From the NCBI RefSeq assembly GCF_004122105.1, contig NZ_SBKN01000001.1, positions 806,001 to 870,000 of the forward strand: 64,000 nt of DNA, written 5' to 3'. Below the pieces are notes generated by a model that was given only the letters and a program-made list of their open reading frames with translations, had not been told where the DNA came from and did no database searches. The stretch comes from Flavobacterium stagni (GTDB lineage Bacteria > Bacteroidota > Bacteroidia > Flavobacteriales > Flavobacteriaceae). Shown here piece after piece: positions 34,736 to 43,474 of this stretch; position 1 is the stretch's first letter; each line of letters opens with the position of its first letter. Made by a program: the position numbers and the translations under genes.

Positions 34736-36100
34736 TTATACGTTTTGTGGAGCCACTAAATGACGCACCTTATCAAAGGGTTCGTGAGTAAAGTGATCTC
34801 TGTTTTTGATTTTTTCAGGGAAACGAACATGGTATTCAAATTCTTCTCTGAAGTGACGAATCGCAGCAGCTACGGGCCATGAGGCAGCATCTCCTAAAGG
34901 ACAAATGGTATTTCCTTCAATTTTGGATTGGATGCTCCATAATAACTCAATATCTTCTTCACGACCTTGGCCGTTTTCGATACGCCATAATACTTTTTCT
35001 AACCAACCGGTTCCTTCGCGGCAAGGCGTACATTGACCACAACTTTCATGGTGGTAGAAACGTGCAAAATTCCAAGTGTTGCGAACGATACAAGCGCGAT
35101 CATCGTACACGATAAATCCACCCGAACCCAACATGGATCCCGTGGCAAATCCACCGTCTGACAAACTTTCGTAAGTCATCAAACGATCGTCCCCGTTGGC
35201 TGTTTTATAAATTAAGTGAGCGGGTAAAATTGGCACCGAACTACCTCCAGGTACTAAAGCCTTCAAAGGTCGGTCGGTTTCCATACCGCCACAATATTCG
35301 TCTGAGTTGATAAATTCTTCAACAGAAATCCCCAATTCAATTTCATAAACACCCGGTTTTTTGATATTACCTGAAGCCGAAATTAATTTGGTTCCTGTCG
35401 AACGGCCGATTCCGATAGCGGCATAATCAGCACCTGAATTATTGATGATCCATGGCACAGCGGCAATGGATTCCACATTATTAACTACGGTTGGGTTAGC
35501 CCACAAACCGCTAATCGCAGGAAATGGTGGTTTCAAACGTGGATTTCCGCGTTTTCCTTCCAACGATTCAATCAAAGCCGTTTCTTCTCCACAGATGTAA
35601 GCTCCAGCACCACAATGTACGTGTAAATCCAAGTCGTAACCCGAACCTTGAATATTCTTTCCTAACCAACCTGCAGCATACGCTTCTTTAATCGCACGCT
35701 CTAAGGTTTTGAACACCCACATGTATTCTCCGCGGATGTAGATATAGGATAGATTCGCTTCCAAAGCAATACTTGACGTAATCATTCCTTCAATTAACAA
35801 GTGCGGAATGTATTCCATTAAGTAACGGTCCTTGAATGTTCCCGGTTCCGATTCGTCGGCATTACAAACCAAGTGACGTGGTTTTCCCGACTTTTTATCG
35901 ATAAAGCTCCACTTCATTCCTACAGGGAATCCAGCACCTCCACGACCGCGCAATCCCGAAGTTTTTACTTCTTCGATGATGGCTTCTGGAGTCATTTTCA
36001 AGGCTTTTTCCACGGAGGCATAACCGCCTTCACGACGATATACTTCATAGGATTTAATTCCCGGAACATTGATTTTGTCCAATAATATCTTTCTTCCCAT
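34736..36100 (-). CDS. nuoF: NADH-quinone oxidoreductase subunit F (NADH/FMN binding)
   Basis: A 454-residue subunit that oxidises NADH with FMN and passes electrons through cluster N3. GLRGRGGAGFPVGMKWSF is the NADH/FMN glycine loop, CNADESEPGTFKDR the FMN site, and HESCGQCTPCREGTGW plus the later CPLGDA the N3 cysteines. Four bases after nuoE. A 59-base gap, the widest in the operon, separates it from nuoG. Confidence 0.97.
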   Translation of the reverse strand: MGRKILLDKINVPGIKSYEVYRREGGYASVEKALKMTPEAIIEEVKTSGLRGRGGAGFPVGMKWSFIDKKSGKPRHLVCNADESEPGTFKDRYLMEYIPHLLIEGMITSSIALEANLSYIYIRGEYMWVFKTLERAIKEAYAAGWLGKNIQGSGYDLDLHVHCGAGAYICGEETALIESLEGKRGNPRLKPPFPAISGLWANPTVVNNVESIAAVPWIINNSGADYAAIGIGRSTGTKLISASGNIKKPGVYEIELGISVEEFINSDEYCGGMETDRPLKALVPGGSSVPILPAHLIYKTANGDDRLMTYESLSDGGFATGSMLGSGGFIVYDDRACIVRNTWNFARFYHHESCGQCTPCREGTGWLEKVLWRIENGQGREEDIELLWSIQSKIEGNTICPLGDAASWPVAAAIRHFREEFEYHVRFPEKIKNRDHFTHEPFDKVRHLVAPQNV

Positions 36101-36104
36101 GCTC

Positions 36105-36635
36105 TTATTTATCGTAAAAAGTTATATCACCGGTTTTACAGTCGTCGATAAGCTGATCGATTTTTTCTTTGGTCAAATGTTCGTGGTAATAGTCGCCCAA
36201 TTGTAACATCGGCGCATAGCCACAAGCACCCAAACATTCCACACCTCGAACTTCAAATAGTCCGTCAGCGGTAGGTTCAGCGATGCCTACATTTAATTTT
36301 TGACAGGTGTAATCCATCAAATCTTCTACGCCGCGTTGACAACAAGGTGAGGTTTGACAGAATTCCAACATATATTTCCCAACCGGTCTTTGGTTGAACA
36401 TGGTGTAAAAAGTCACCACTTCATAGACTTCGATAGGTTTAATTTCTAATAGTTCGGCTACTTTGTTTTGTAGCTCGATACTCAGCCAATTGTCATGGGC
36501 ATCCTGAACTTCGTGTAAAACCGGAATCAAAGCCGATTTCTTTTTGTCTGCAGGATAATGACTGACCAACTCGTTGATACGAGCCATCAAGGCATCGGTA
36601 ATATTTATTTCCTGAGTATAATGGTGTTTTTCCAT
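36105..36635 (-). CDS. nuoE: NADH-quinone oxidoreductase subunit E (2Fe-2S)
   Basis: A 176-residue thioredoxin-like subunit with the N1a cluster. Cysteines are seen in FCQTSPCCQRG and VECLGACGYAP, the standard spacing. It pairs with NuoF in the NADH-dehydrogenase module. Five bases after nuoD. Confidence 0.96.
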   Translation of the reverse strand: MEKHHYTQEINITDALMARINELVSHYPADKKKSALIPVLHEVQDAHDNWLSIELQNKVAELLEIKPIEVYEVVTFYTMFNQRPVGKYMLEFCQTSPCCQRGVEDLMDYTCQKLNVGIAEPTADGLFEVRGVECLGACGYAPMLQLGDYYHEHLTKEKIDQLIDDCKTGDITFYDK

Positions 36636-36640
36636 AGTTG

Positions 36641-37876
36641 TTAAGCGTCTAATTCGCCCGCAATTACATTTAAACTGGATAAAATCACAATCGCATCCGA
36701 AAGCATTGCGCCTTTAATCATTTCCGGATAAGCTTGATAATAGATATAACAAGGTCTTCTGAATTTTAAACGATACGGCGTACGACTACCGTCAGCGATT
36801 AAATAAAAACCTAATTCACCGTTTCCGGCTTCTACTGAATGGTAAATTTCTTCCACAGGTACAGGAACTTCACCCATCACAATTTTAAAGTGATAAATTA
36901 AGCTTTCCATATTGTGGTATACGTCTTCTTTTGGAGGAAGGTAATAGTCGGGAACGTCAGCGTGGTAAGGGCCTTCAGGTAATTTGGCTAAGGCTTGACG
37001 AATAATCGACAAACTTTCCCAAACTTCAGCGTTACGCACACAAAAACGATCGTAAGTATCACCCGATTGTCCAACAGGGATATCAAATTCAAAATCTTCG
37101 TAAGAAGAATAGGGGGCTGCTTTACGTACATCATAATCGATACCTGCTGCACGTAGGTTCGGACCCGTAAATCCGTATTGCATAGCGCGTTCAGCAGAAA
37201 TTGGACCCACATTTACCGTACGATCAATGAAGATACGGTTACGCTCAAAAAGGTTTTCAAATTCTTTCCAAACGGCAGGAAATTCATCCAAGAAAGCATT
37301 CAGTTTTTTGAAAGCTTCCTCTGACCATTCGCGTTCAAATCCGCCAATACGTCCCATATTGGTGGTTAAACGTGCACCACAAATTTCCTCATAAATCTCA
37401 TAGATTTTTTCACGGAATTGGAACACATATAAGAAACCTGTATAGGCACCTGTATCAACACCAAGAATCGAGTTACAAATAATATGGTCAGCAATACGCG
37501 CTAATTCCATTACGATAACACGTAAATATTGAGCACGTTTTGGGACTTCTATATTAAGGAGTTTTTCAACCGTCATCCACCAAGCCATATTGTTGATCGG
37601 CGATGAACAATAGTTCATACGGTCTGTCAATACATTGATTTGGTAAAAAGCACGGTTTTCGGCAATTTTTTCAAAAGCACGGTGGATGTAACCAATAGTA
37701 GGTTCGGCATCCAAAATACGCTCCCCGTCCATCAACAAGATGTTTTGGAAAATCCCGTGGGTGGCAGGGTGGGTCGGACCTAAATTCAAGATCGAAAGTT
37801 CGCTTCCGTCTTCATTACGGCGACTTTCAATGATCTTGGCATAACGATGCTCCGGGGTTAATAATAAATCGGACAT
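36641..37876 (-). CDS. nuoD: NADH-quinone oxidoreductase subunit D
   Basis: A 411-residue 49-kDa-type subunit that forms the quinone pocket with NuoB. LGPTHPATHGIFQNIL carries the conserved histidines, IGYIHRAFEKIAE and DRMNYCSSPINN follow, and the C-terminus holds EAGNGELGFYLIADG. It is separate from nuoC, unlike the fused NuoCD of E. coli. Eighteen bases after nuoC. Confidence 0.97.
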   Translation of the reverse strand: MSDLLLTPEHRYAKIIESRRNEDGSELSILNLGPTHPATHGIFQNILLMDGERILDAEPTIGYIHRAFEKIAENRAFYQINVLTDRMNYCSSPINNMAWWMTVEKLLNIEVPKRAQYLRVIVMELARIADHIICNSILGVDTGAYTGFLYVFQFREKIYEIYEEICGARLTTNMGRIGGFEREWSEEAFKKLNAFLDEFPAVWKEFENLFERNRIFIDRTVNVGPISAERAMQYGFTGPNLRAAGIDYDVRKAAPYSSYEDFEFDIPVGQSGDTYDRFCVRNAEVWESLSIIRQALAKLPEGPYHADVPDYYLPPKEDVYHNMESLIYHFKIVMGEVPVPVEEIYHSVEAGNGELGFYLIADGSRTPYRLKFRRPCYIYYQAYPEMIKGAMLSDAIVILSSLNVIAGELDA

Positions 37877-37894
37877 GTATATGTGTGAGTTATA

Positions 37895-38413
37895 TTAGCA
37901 ATTAACAGTGGTTCTTCCGAAGAAACGGTCGTCTTTATCGGTACGGCCTCCGTCTTCCATAGGGAATTCCTTACGCAACGGGAAGGATTCCATTTCATCC
38001 ATATTTAAAATGCGTTTCAATTGGGGATGACCTTTGAAATCAACGCCATAAAAGTCAAACGCTTCACGTTCCATCCAATTAGCGGATAAAAACAAATCCG
38101 TGATGGTGTCAATTACAGGGTTTTCATTCAAATAAGCACGTACTCGAATACGTGTATTTTCTACCCAATTGTGCAATTGATACACCACAGCAAATTGATG
38201 GTCAGCATCGTTGTCAGGGTAATGTACCGCGGCTAAATCAGTTAAGAAATGGAAATTCAACTCTTCCTCTTCTTTCAGGAATTGAATAACGGCATGAATG
38301 ATAGAAGCGTTGGCTTCGAATGAAAAAATATCACGTTGCATTTCAAAACGAAATACATTTTCGCCGAATTGTTGTGTGAGTTTTTCCTGAATGTGTACGG
38401 TTTCTAAAGCCAT
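37895..38413 (-). CDS. nuoC: NADH-quinone oxidoreductase subunit C
   Basis: A 172-residue 30-kDa-type subunit. ERREAFDFYGVDFKGHP-type sequence (MEREAFDFYGVDFKGHPQLKR in part: REAFDFYGVDFKGHP) and the C-terminal FPLRKEFPMEDGG are the family signature. It helps hold NuoD and NuoB in the peripheral arm. Two bases after nuoB. Confidence 0.96.
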   Translation of the reverse strand: MALETVHIQEKLTQQFGENVFRFEMQRDIFSFEANASIIHAVIQFLKEEEELNFHFLTDLAAVHYPDNDADHQFAVVYQLHNWVENTRIRVRAYLNENPVIDTITDLFLSANWMEREAFDFYGVDFKGHPQLKRILNMDEMESFPLRKEFPMEDGGRTDKDDRFFGRTTVNC

Positions 38414-38415
38414 AA

Positions 38416-38961
38416 TTACAGGTTATAAGAAGCTAATAATTCTTTATATTCCGGTGAGTTTCTGCGACGAACGGATTCGTTTTTCACCAATTCTTGCAAT
38501 TGCATTACTCCCTGAACAATTTGTTCTGGACGCGGCGGGCAACCTGGTACGTATACGTCAACAGGGATTACTTTGTCGATTCCTTGTAAAACAGAATAGG
38601 TGTCAAAAATACCGCCTGAAGTGGCACAAGCACCAACAGCAATTACCCAACGGGGTTCGCTCATTTGCTCATAAACCTGACGTAAAATCGGTGCCATTTT
38701 TTTTGAAATGGTACCCATTACTAACAACATATCGGCCTGACGAGGAGAAAAACTCACACGCTCAGAACCGAATCGCGCTAAATCATAATGGGATGCCATG
38801 GTAGCCATAAATTCGATACCACAACAAGATGTAGCAAAAGGAAGTGGCCATAAAGAATTGGCTCTCGCTAAACCTACCACATCACTTAATTTGGTTGCGA
38901 AGAATCCTTCGCCTGTAACTCCATCTGGTGGAGCAACCATTTTTGTTTTATTTTCTTCCAT
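38416..38961 (-). CDS. nuoB: NADH-quinone oxidoreductase subunit B (cluster N2)
   Basis: A 181-residue subunit with the terminal 4Fe-4S cluster N2, which reduces quinone. The tandem cysteines are in SCCGIEFMA, followed by GACATSGGIFDTYSVLQG and VYVPGCPPRPE with the remaining ligands. Twelve bases after nuoA. Confidence 0.97.
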   Translation of the reverse strand: MEENKTKMVAPPDGVTGEGFFATKLSDVVGLARANSLWPLPFATSCCGIEFMATMASHYDLARFGSERVSFSPRQADMLLVMGTISKKMAPILRQVYEQMSEPRWVIAVGACATSGGIFDTYSVLQGIDKVIPVDVYVPGCPPRPEQIVQGVMQLQELVKNESVRRRNSPEYKELLASYNL

Positions 38962-38973
38962 AGCTTTTCAAAA

Positions 38974-39339
38974 TTATTCCCACTCTAAGGCTTTCTTCTT
39001 GATAATGTAGAAGAAACCTACCAATAAAAGGGACATGAAAATTACCATTTTAATCATTCCTTCATAACCCAACTCTTTGAAGTTCACTGCCCAAGGGTAC
39101 AAGAAAATAACTTCAACGTCGAATAGAACGAAAAGTATGGCAACCAAGAAATATTTTACAGAGAAAGGAATACGCGCATTTCCAATCGATTCAATACCAC
39201 ATTCAAAGTTCTTGTCTTTGCTTTGAGAATGGCGTTTTGGTCCTAAAAAGTTGGACCCAATAATCGTTAAAGCCACAAAGGCAACGGAAATCCCGACCTG
39301 AATCAGAATCGGTAAAAAGTCAGTTTGTGTAGACTGCAT
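38974..39339 (-). CDS. nuoA: NADH-quinone oxidoreductase subunit A
   Basis: A 121-residue, three-helix membrane subunit. NFECGIESIGNARIPFSVKYFLVAILFVLFDVEVIFLYPW contains the conserved Cys loop (FECGIESIGNAR) and the acidic helix FVLFDVEVIFLYPWA. First gene of the nuoA-N operon, with a 5' leader of under 40 bases from a consensus promoter. Confidence 0.97.
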   Translation of the reverse strand: MQSTQTDFLPILIQVGISVAFVALTIIGSNFLGPKRHSQSKDKNFECGIESIGNARIPFSVKYFLVAILFVLFDVEVIFLYPWAVNFKELGYEGMIKMVIFMSLLLVGFFYIIKKKALEWE

Positions 39340-39373
39340 ACTACTACGTTTTTAGACGTTTTTAAAATAGCCA

Positions 39374-39404
39374 CAAATATACATCGCAATATTGAAAACG
39401 CAAA
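39374..39404 (-). promoter_or_regulatory. Consensus promoter of the nuo operon
   Basis: On the minus strand TTTG (39404-39401) and TATATTTG (39381-39374) are separated by exactly 19 bases, a perfect Bacteroidetes primary-sigma promoter, 34 bases before the nuoA start. Confidence 0.85.
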
Positions 39405-39484
39405 GGTGTAAGGGGAGCGATTGCCGATAAAATGACCTTTTTCGTTTATTTAAATTAATTCTAAATAACTGAAGTTGAGTCCAA

Positions 39485-39516
39485 AAAAAAACACCCCAAA
39501 AAATGAGGTGTTTTCA
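39485..39516 (-). terminator. Terminator of the cold-shock gene
   Basis: On the minus strand AACACCTCA and TGGGGTGTT pair (one wobble) around a T-rich loop and are followed by nine T, shortly after the stop at 39542. Confidence 0.8.
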
Positions 39517-39541
39517 TACGGTAATCAGAAATCTATATATT

Positions 39542-39742
39542 TTAGTTTTCAAGAATTACTACATTAGTGGCTAATTTTCCTTTGCGTCCGTCTTCTTCTT
39601 CATAAGATACTCGATCGCCTTCTTTTAAGCCTTCTCCTTTTAAACCGCTTGCATGAACAAAAATGTCTTTGCCGGTTTCGTCATTCACAATAAATCCAAA
39701 TCCCTTGGATTCATTAAAAAATTTAACTTTTCCTGTTTGCAT
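39542..39742 (-). CDS. Cold-shock domain protein (CspA family)
   Basis: A 66-residue single cold-shock domain, an RNA/ssDNA chaperone. RNP1 is KGFGFI and RNP2 IFVHAS, both intact, in [18 protein letters not shown]...DIFVHAS. Length is standard. It is a single gene with its own terminator and an AT-rich upstream stretch of about 150 bases that probably contains a long 5' leader, as in other csp genes; I see no clear promoter box in it. Confidence 0.96.
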   Translation of the reverse strand: MQTGKVKFFNESKGFGFIVNDETGKDIFVHASGLKGEGLKEGDRVSYEEEDGRKGKLATNVVILEN

Positions 39743-39898
39743 TGTAATGGGTAATATTTATTTAATAATGCTAAAGTTAAAATTAATAATTGGACCAACA
39801 AATTTTTAATGTTAAAAAAATAAAAACTTTACAAAAAAATATTTTTAGAATTGAAAAGTGCTATAAAGTTTGTGGTTTATTTTTAATAATTTAACAAT

Positions 39899-39940
39899 AA
39901 AAAATCGCGCCTTTTAAAAATATGCTAAAAGACGCGATTT
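39899..39940 (-). terminator. Terminator of aspS
   Basis: On the minus strand AAATCGCGTCTTTTA and TAAAAGGCGCGATTT form a 15-base stem with one mismatch, followed by T. It begins about 20 bases after the aspS stop. Confidence 0.85.
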
Positions 39941-39961
39941 GATTATGTATTCATTTAGGAT

Positions 39962-41707
39962 TTATGCTAAACGAATGTGCAATTCTTCCAATTGTGCAGT
40001 ATCAATCACTGATGGGGCATCAATCATAACATCACGACCTGAATTGTTTTTTGGGAAAGCAATAAAATCACGAATGGTTTCTTGGCCTCCTAAAATAGCC
40101 ACTAATCGATCCAAACCAAAAGCTAAACCACCGTGAGGCGGTGCACCAAATTGGAAGGCATTCATTAAGAAACCAAATTGGGACTCGGCTTGTTCTTTCG
40201 TAAATCCGAGTAATTCAAACATGCGTGCTTGTAATTCTTTATCGTGAATGCGAATCGATCCACCGCCAATTTCATTCCCGTTTAACACCATGTCGTAGGC
40301 ATTGGCGCGCACTTTTCCTGGTGCTGTTGTGATTAATTCAAAATCTTCAGGTTTGGGTGAGGTGAAAGGGTGATGCATTGCGTGATAACGGCCACTTTCT
40401 TCGTCCCATTCTAATAATGGAAAATCAACAACCCATAAAGGAGCAAATTCGTCCGGTTTGCGTAAGCCCAATCGAGTTGCCATTTCCATACGTAATGCCG
40501 ATAATTGGGTACGGGTTTTGTGAGCAGCTCCCGACAATACCAAAATAAGATCGCCAGGTTTCGCTCCCGTTGCTTCCGCCCATTTTTTTAAATCGTCTTG
40601 ATCATAGAATTTGTCAACGGAAGATTTCAATGAACCATCGGCTTCGTATTTTACATAAACCATACCGAGCGCGCCAATTTGTGGGCGTTTTACCCAATCA
40701 ATCAACGCGTCAATTTCCTTCCGCGAGTAGCCTGCACAGCCTGGAACCGCAATTCCGACTACCAATTCTGCATTGTTAAATACCGCAAAGTCTTTGTGTT
40801 GGGCTACGGCATTCAATTCGCCAAATTTCATGTCAAAACGAATGTCGGGTTTATCATTACCATACGTTTTCATTGCATAATCATAGGTCATGCGCGGAAA
40901 CTCAGCAACATCAATACCGCGTAATGTTTTTAGTAAATGACGGGTTAAACCTTCAAATACATTAAGAATATCCTCTTGTTCCACAAAAGCCATTTCACAA
41001 TCGATTTGTGTAAATTCAGGTTGACGGTCTGCACGTAAATCTTCGTCGCGGAAACATTTTACAATTTGAAAATATTTATCCATGCCGCCCACCATCAATA
41101 ATTGTTTGAAGGTTTGAGGTGATTGGGGTAGGGCATAAAACTGTCCTTCATTCATGCGGCTTGGCACTACGAAATCACGAGCGCCTTCTGGAGTTGATTT
41201 GATCAAATAAGGGGTTTCCACTTCGCAAAAATCCAAATCTGATAAGTATTTTCGGACTTCCATGGCTACTTTGTGGCGGAACAATAAGGCATTTTTTACC
41301 GGATTACGACGAATATCCAAATAGCGGTATTTCATGCGTAAATCTTCGCCTCCATCGGTTTCATCTTCAATAGTAAAGGGTGGCAATTGCGCTTCATTGA
41401 GCACGGTCAATTCGTTTACTAAAATCTCAATATCACCCGTGGCCATATTTGGGTTTTTTGACTCGCGTTCGATCACAGTTCCTTTTACTTGAACCACAAA
41501 TTCACGACCCAATGATTTTGCCATTTGAATCACAGCAGCATCCGTACGTTGTTCGTCAAAAATTAACTGGGTAATTCCGTAACGGTCACGTAAATCGGCC
41601 CAAATCATAAATCCTTTATCACGTGTTTTTTGAACCCAACCGGCCAAAGTTACTTCTTGTGCAATATGTGTAGCGTTCAATTCGCCACAGTGATGACTTC
41701 TGTACAT
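39962..41707 (-). CDS. aspS: Aspartyl-tRNA synthetase
   Basis: A 581-residue class II synthetase that charges tRNA-Asp. The N-terminal OB-fold anticodon domain ([20 protein letters not shown]) is followed by motif 2 ([19 protein letters not shown]), the bacterial GAD insertion, and motif 3 ([15 protein letters not shown]). The start is the ATG at 41707 ([10 protein letters not shown]): the in-frame extension to 41746 runs into the -7 promoter box, so it cannot be the true start. Single gene with its own promoter and terminator. Confidence 0.97.
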   Translation of the reverse strand: MYRSHHCGELNATHIAQEVTLAGWVQKTRDKGFMIWADLRDRYGITQLIFDEQRTDAAVIQMAKSLGREFVVQVKGTVIERESKNPNMATGDIEILVNELTVLNEAQLPPFTIEDETDGGEDLRMKYRYLDIRRNPVKNALLFRHKVAMEVRKYLSDLDFCEVETPYLIKSTPEGARDFVVPSRMNEGQFYALPQSPQTFKQLLMVGGMDKYFQIVKCFRDEDLRADRQPEFTQIDCEMAFVEQEDILNVFEGLTRHLLKTLRGIDVAEFPRMTYDYAMKTYGNDKPDIRFDMKFGELNAVAQHKDFAVFNNAELVVGIAVPGCAGYSRKEIDALIDWVKRPQIGALGMVYVKYEADGSLKSSVDKFYDQDDLKKWAEATGAKPGDLILVLSGAAHKTRTQLSALRMEMATRLGLRKPDEFAPLWVVDFPLLEWDEESGRYHAMHHPFTSPKPEDFELITTAPGKVRANAYDMVLNGNEIGGGSIRIHDKELQARMFELLGFTKEQAESQFGFLMNAFQFGAPPHGGLAFGLDRLVAILGGQETIRDFIAFPKNNSGRDVMIDAPSVIDTAQLEELHIRLA

Positions 41708-41743
41708 GGTAATTTTATTTAGTAAAAAACGAATTCTTGGGTG

Positions 41744-41751
41744 CAAAAGTA
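41744..41751 (-). promoter_or_regulatory. Promoter -7 box (TACTTTTG) of aspS
   Basis: TACTTTTG on the minus strand matches TAnnTTTG and lies 36 bases before the ATG at 41707, deciding for that start. No clear -33 box. Confidence 0.6.
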
Positions 41752-41873
41752 ACGAAAACTAAACGAATTGCCTGAGAAAAAATTGGCAGTAAAAAGTGAT
41801 TTTGTATTACAAGAATTTAATCGCCTCACACGACAAAACTTTGTTAAATTCTATTTGAGGCGCGATATTTCAT

Positions 41874-41881
41874 TATATTTG
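41874..41881 (+). promoter_or_regulatory. Promoter -7 box (TATATTTG) of the thioredoxin-family gene
   Basis: TATATTTG is an exact TAnnTTTG match 16 bases before the ATG; a TTTG at 41854-41857 is 16 bases upstream. The 5' leader would be only about ten bases. Confidence 0.6.
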
Positions 41882-41897
41882 GGTAACTAATTCTGAA

Positions 41898-42899
41898 ATG
41901 AAAACCATGAAAAAAATGATGACTCTACTTGCTCTGACTTTTACGGTCCTAACTTGGGCGCAAGAGCAAGTGAAATTTACAGCGGATATTCGAAACAAAA
42001 CCGCGGATGTGATTACCATTAAAAACAATATGGGTAAGGATATCCAACAAATTAAAGCCAACGACAAAGGGATTTTTGAAGCTACATTTGGAGTAGCTGA
42101 AGGAATGTATTTTTTGTTTGATGGTCAAGAATATGCCTCATTATATTTGAAAAATGGCTTTGATTTAACCGTGAAATTAGATGCTAAAAATTTTGATGAA
42201 ACCCTTTTGTTTTCGGGTAAAGGAGCTTTAGAAAATAATTATTTAGCCGATAAAACACGTTCCGGTGAACAAATGGAAGAAACGTTCATGAAGTTAACTA
42301 CAGACGCTGAAGTGGATAAATTTTGTGAAGATCAAAAGAATGAAGGTTTTAAAAAATTAGAATCGGGAAGCTACGATGCCAAATTTGTCTCTTTGTCCAA
42401 GTTAATGTTGGTCCAAGAATTAATGCAATTAAAAAAGTATTACAAAGAAAACAAAGAGAAAGCCAAATTGAACGGTTCCCAGGCACCTGCCTTTGAATAT
42501 GTTGATGTGAATGGGAAGAAGGTGAAGTTGGACGACTTTAAAGGAAAGTATGTTTATATTGATATATGGGCAACTTGGTGCGGACCTTGTCGTGCAGAAA
42601 TTCCCCATTTGAAAAAAGCAGAAGAGAAATACCATGGCAAAAATTTAGCTTTCGTAAGTATCTCTGTGGATGTGGATAAAGATTTTGAAAAATGGAAAAA
42701 ATTTGTGGCCGATAAAGAATTAGGAGGCACACAATTATTTGCAGACAAAAACTGGGAGTCTGATTTTATGAAGCATTTTGGGGTAACTTCAATTCCACGT
42801 TTTTTGTTGATTGACCCACAAGGAAAGGTGCTTTATGCGGATGCAAATCGTCCATCTGACCCAGGTTTAATTGAAATTTTAGATAATTTGCTGAAATAA
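41898..42899 (+). CDS. Exported TlpA-like thioredoxin-family protein
   Basis: A 333-residue exported thiol-disulfide oxidoreductase. Residues 1-21 form a signal peptide (second in-frame ATG at 41907 also possible). Residues about 22-190 are an N-terminal domain of the DUF4369-like kind seen in Bacteroidetes TlpA proteins. The thioredoxin domain (about 193-333) has the redox motif C228-G-P-C231 in IWATWCGPCRAEIPHL and the cis-proline in TSIPRFLLID, so it should be active. It is periplasmic and probably reduces or repairs exported thiols; partner unknown. Single gene with its own promoter and terminator. Confidence 0.92.
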   Translation: MKTMKKMMTLLALTFTVLTWAQEQVKFTADIRNKTADVITIKNNMGKDIQQIKANDKGIFEATFGVAEGMYFLFDGQEYASLYLKNGFDLTVKLDAKNFDETLLFSGKGALENNYLADKTRSGEQMEETFMKLTTDAEVDKFCEDQKNEGFKKLESGSYDAKFVSLSKLMLVQELMQLKKYYKENKEKAKLNGSQAPAFEYVDVNGKKVKLDDFKGKYVYIDIWATWCGPCRAEIPHLKKAEEKYHGKNLAFVSISVDVDKDFEKWKKFVADKELGGTQLFADKNWESDFMKHFGVTSIPRFLLIDPQGKVLYADANRPSDPGLIEILDNLLK

Positions 42900-42920
42900 G
42901 TAATTTTATAAAAATCATTG

Positions 42921-42957
42921 AAACCGTCAGTATTTACAGGTGCTGACGGTTTTTTTA
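42921..42957 (+). terminator. Terminator of the thioredoxin-family gene
   Basis: AAACCGTCAG and CTGACGGTTT pair perfectly around TATTTACAGGTG, followed by seven T. Confidence 0.9.
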
Positions 42958-43011
42958 TGGGTTTTCCAATGTTAAGTTTTACTCCAATGTTACCAAATTG
43001 TTAAGTAATTG

Positions 43012-43043
43012 TTTGGTTTGTGTAAAAGAGTTCGATACATTTG
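43012..43043 (+). promoter_or_regulatory. Promoter of the MORN-repeat gene
   Basis: TTTG at 43012-43015 and TACATTTG at 43036-43043 are 20 bases apart; the start codon is 29 bases further on. Confidence 0.8.
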
Positions 43044-43072
43044 TGTATCAATAATTTGTAAATCCTACTAAA

Positions 43073-43420
43073 ATGAAAAGATATATCGCAATGGCAGCTT
43101 TGTTAATCGGTGGATTAGCTACTGCTCAACAAAACAAACCGGTGTTGGAAGAAGTGAATGGTATGGTGAAAGTAACCTACTATTATGAAAACGGAAAAGT
43201 TCAACAAGAAGGTTTTTATAAAGATGGTAAATTAGAAGGCAAATGGATATCTTACGATGAAAACGGAAATAAAATTGCCATCGCAGAATATACAGACGGA
43301 AATAAAACTGGTAAATGGTTTTTCTGGACAGACAAGAATTTATCAGAAGTAGATTATACGCAAGGCGCTATTGCTGAAGTTAAAGTATGGAATAGAGAAG
43401 CTTTAGCAGGTAAAAACTAA
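43073..43420 (+). CDS. Small exported MORN_2-repeat protein
   Basis: A 115-residue protein with a signal peptide ending ATAQ. The rest holds three short repeats of the YwqK/MORN_2 type: YYENGKVQQEGFYKDGKLEGKW, then ISYDENGNKIAIAEYTDGNKTGKW (cores ENGKVQQEGFYKDGKLEGKW and DENGNKIAIAEYTDGNKTGK). Such proteins are sometimes called YwqK-like antitoxins by homology, but nothing here shows a toxin partner. Function unknown; probably periplasmic. It has its own promoter and terminator. Confidence 0.85.
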   Translation: MKRYIAMAALLIGGLATAQQNKPVLEEVNGMVKVTYYYENGKVQQEGFYKDGKLEGKWISYDENGNKIAIAEYTDGNKTGKWFFWTDKNLSEVDYTQGAIAEVKVWNREALAGKN

Positions 43421-43438
43421 AAGGAAATTTAATTCAAT

Positions 43439-43472
43439 AAAAAAGGGACGTTAGCAATAACGTCCCTTTTTT
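43439..43472. terminator. Bidirectional terminator
   Basis: AAAAAGGGACGTTA and TAACGTCCCTTTTT form a perfect stem around GCAA, with A and T tracts on both sides, between two convergent genes (MORN protein and RND permease). It can serve both strands. Confidence 0.9.
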
Positions 43473-43474
43473 AT

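Noticed and set aside
43073..43420. MORN_2 protein as an antitoxin of a toxin-antitoxin pair
   Set aside because: It has a signal peptide, its own promoter and terminator, and no toxin-like neighbour.
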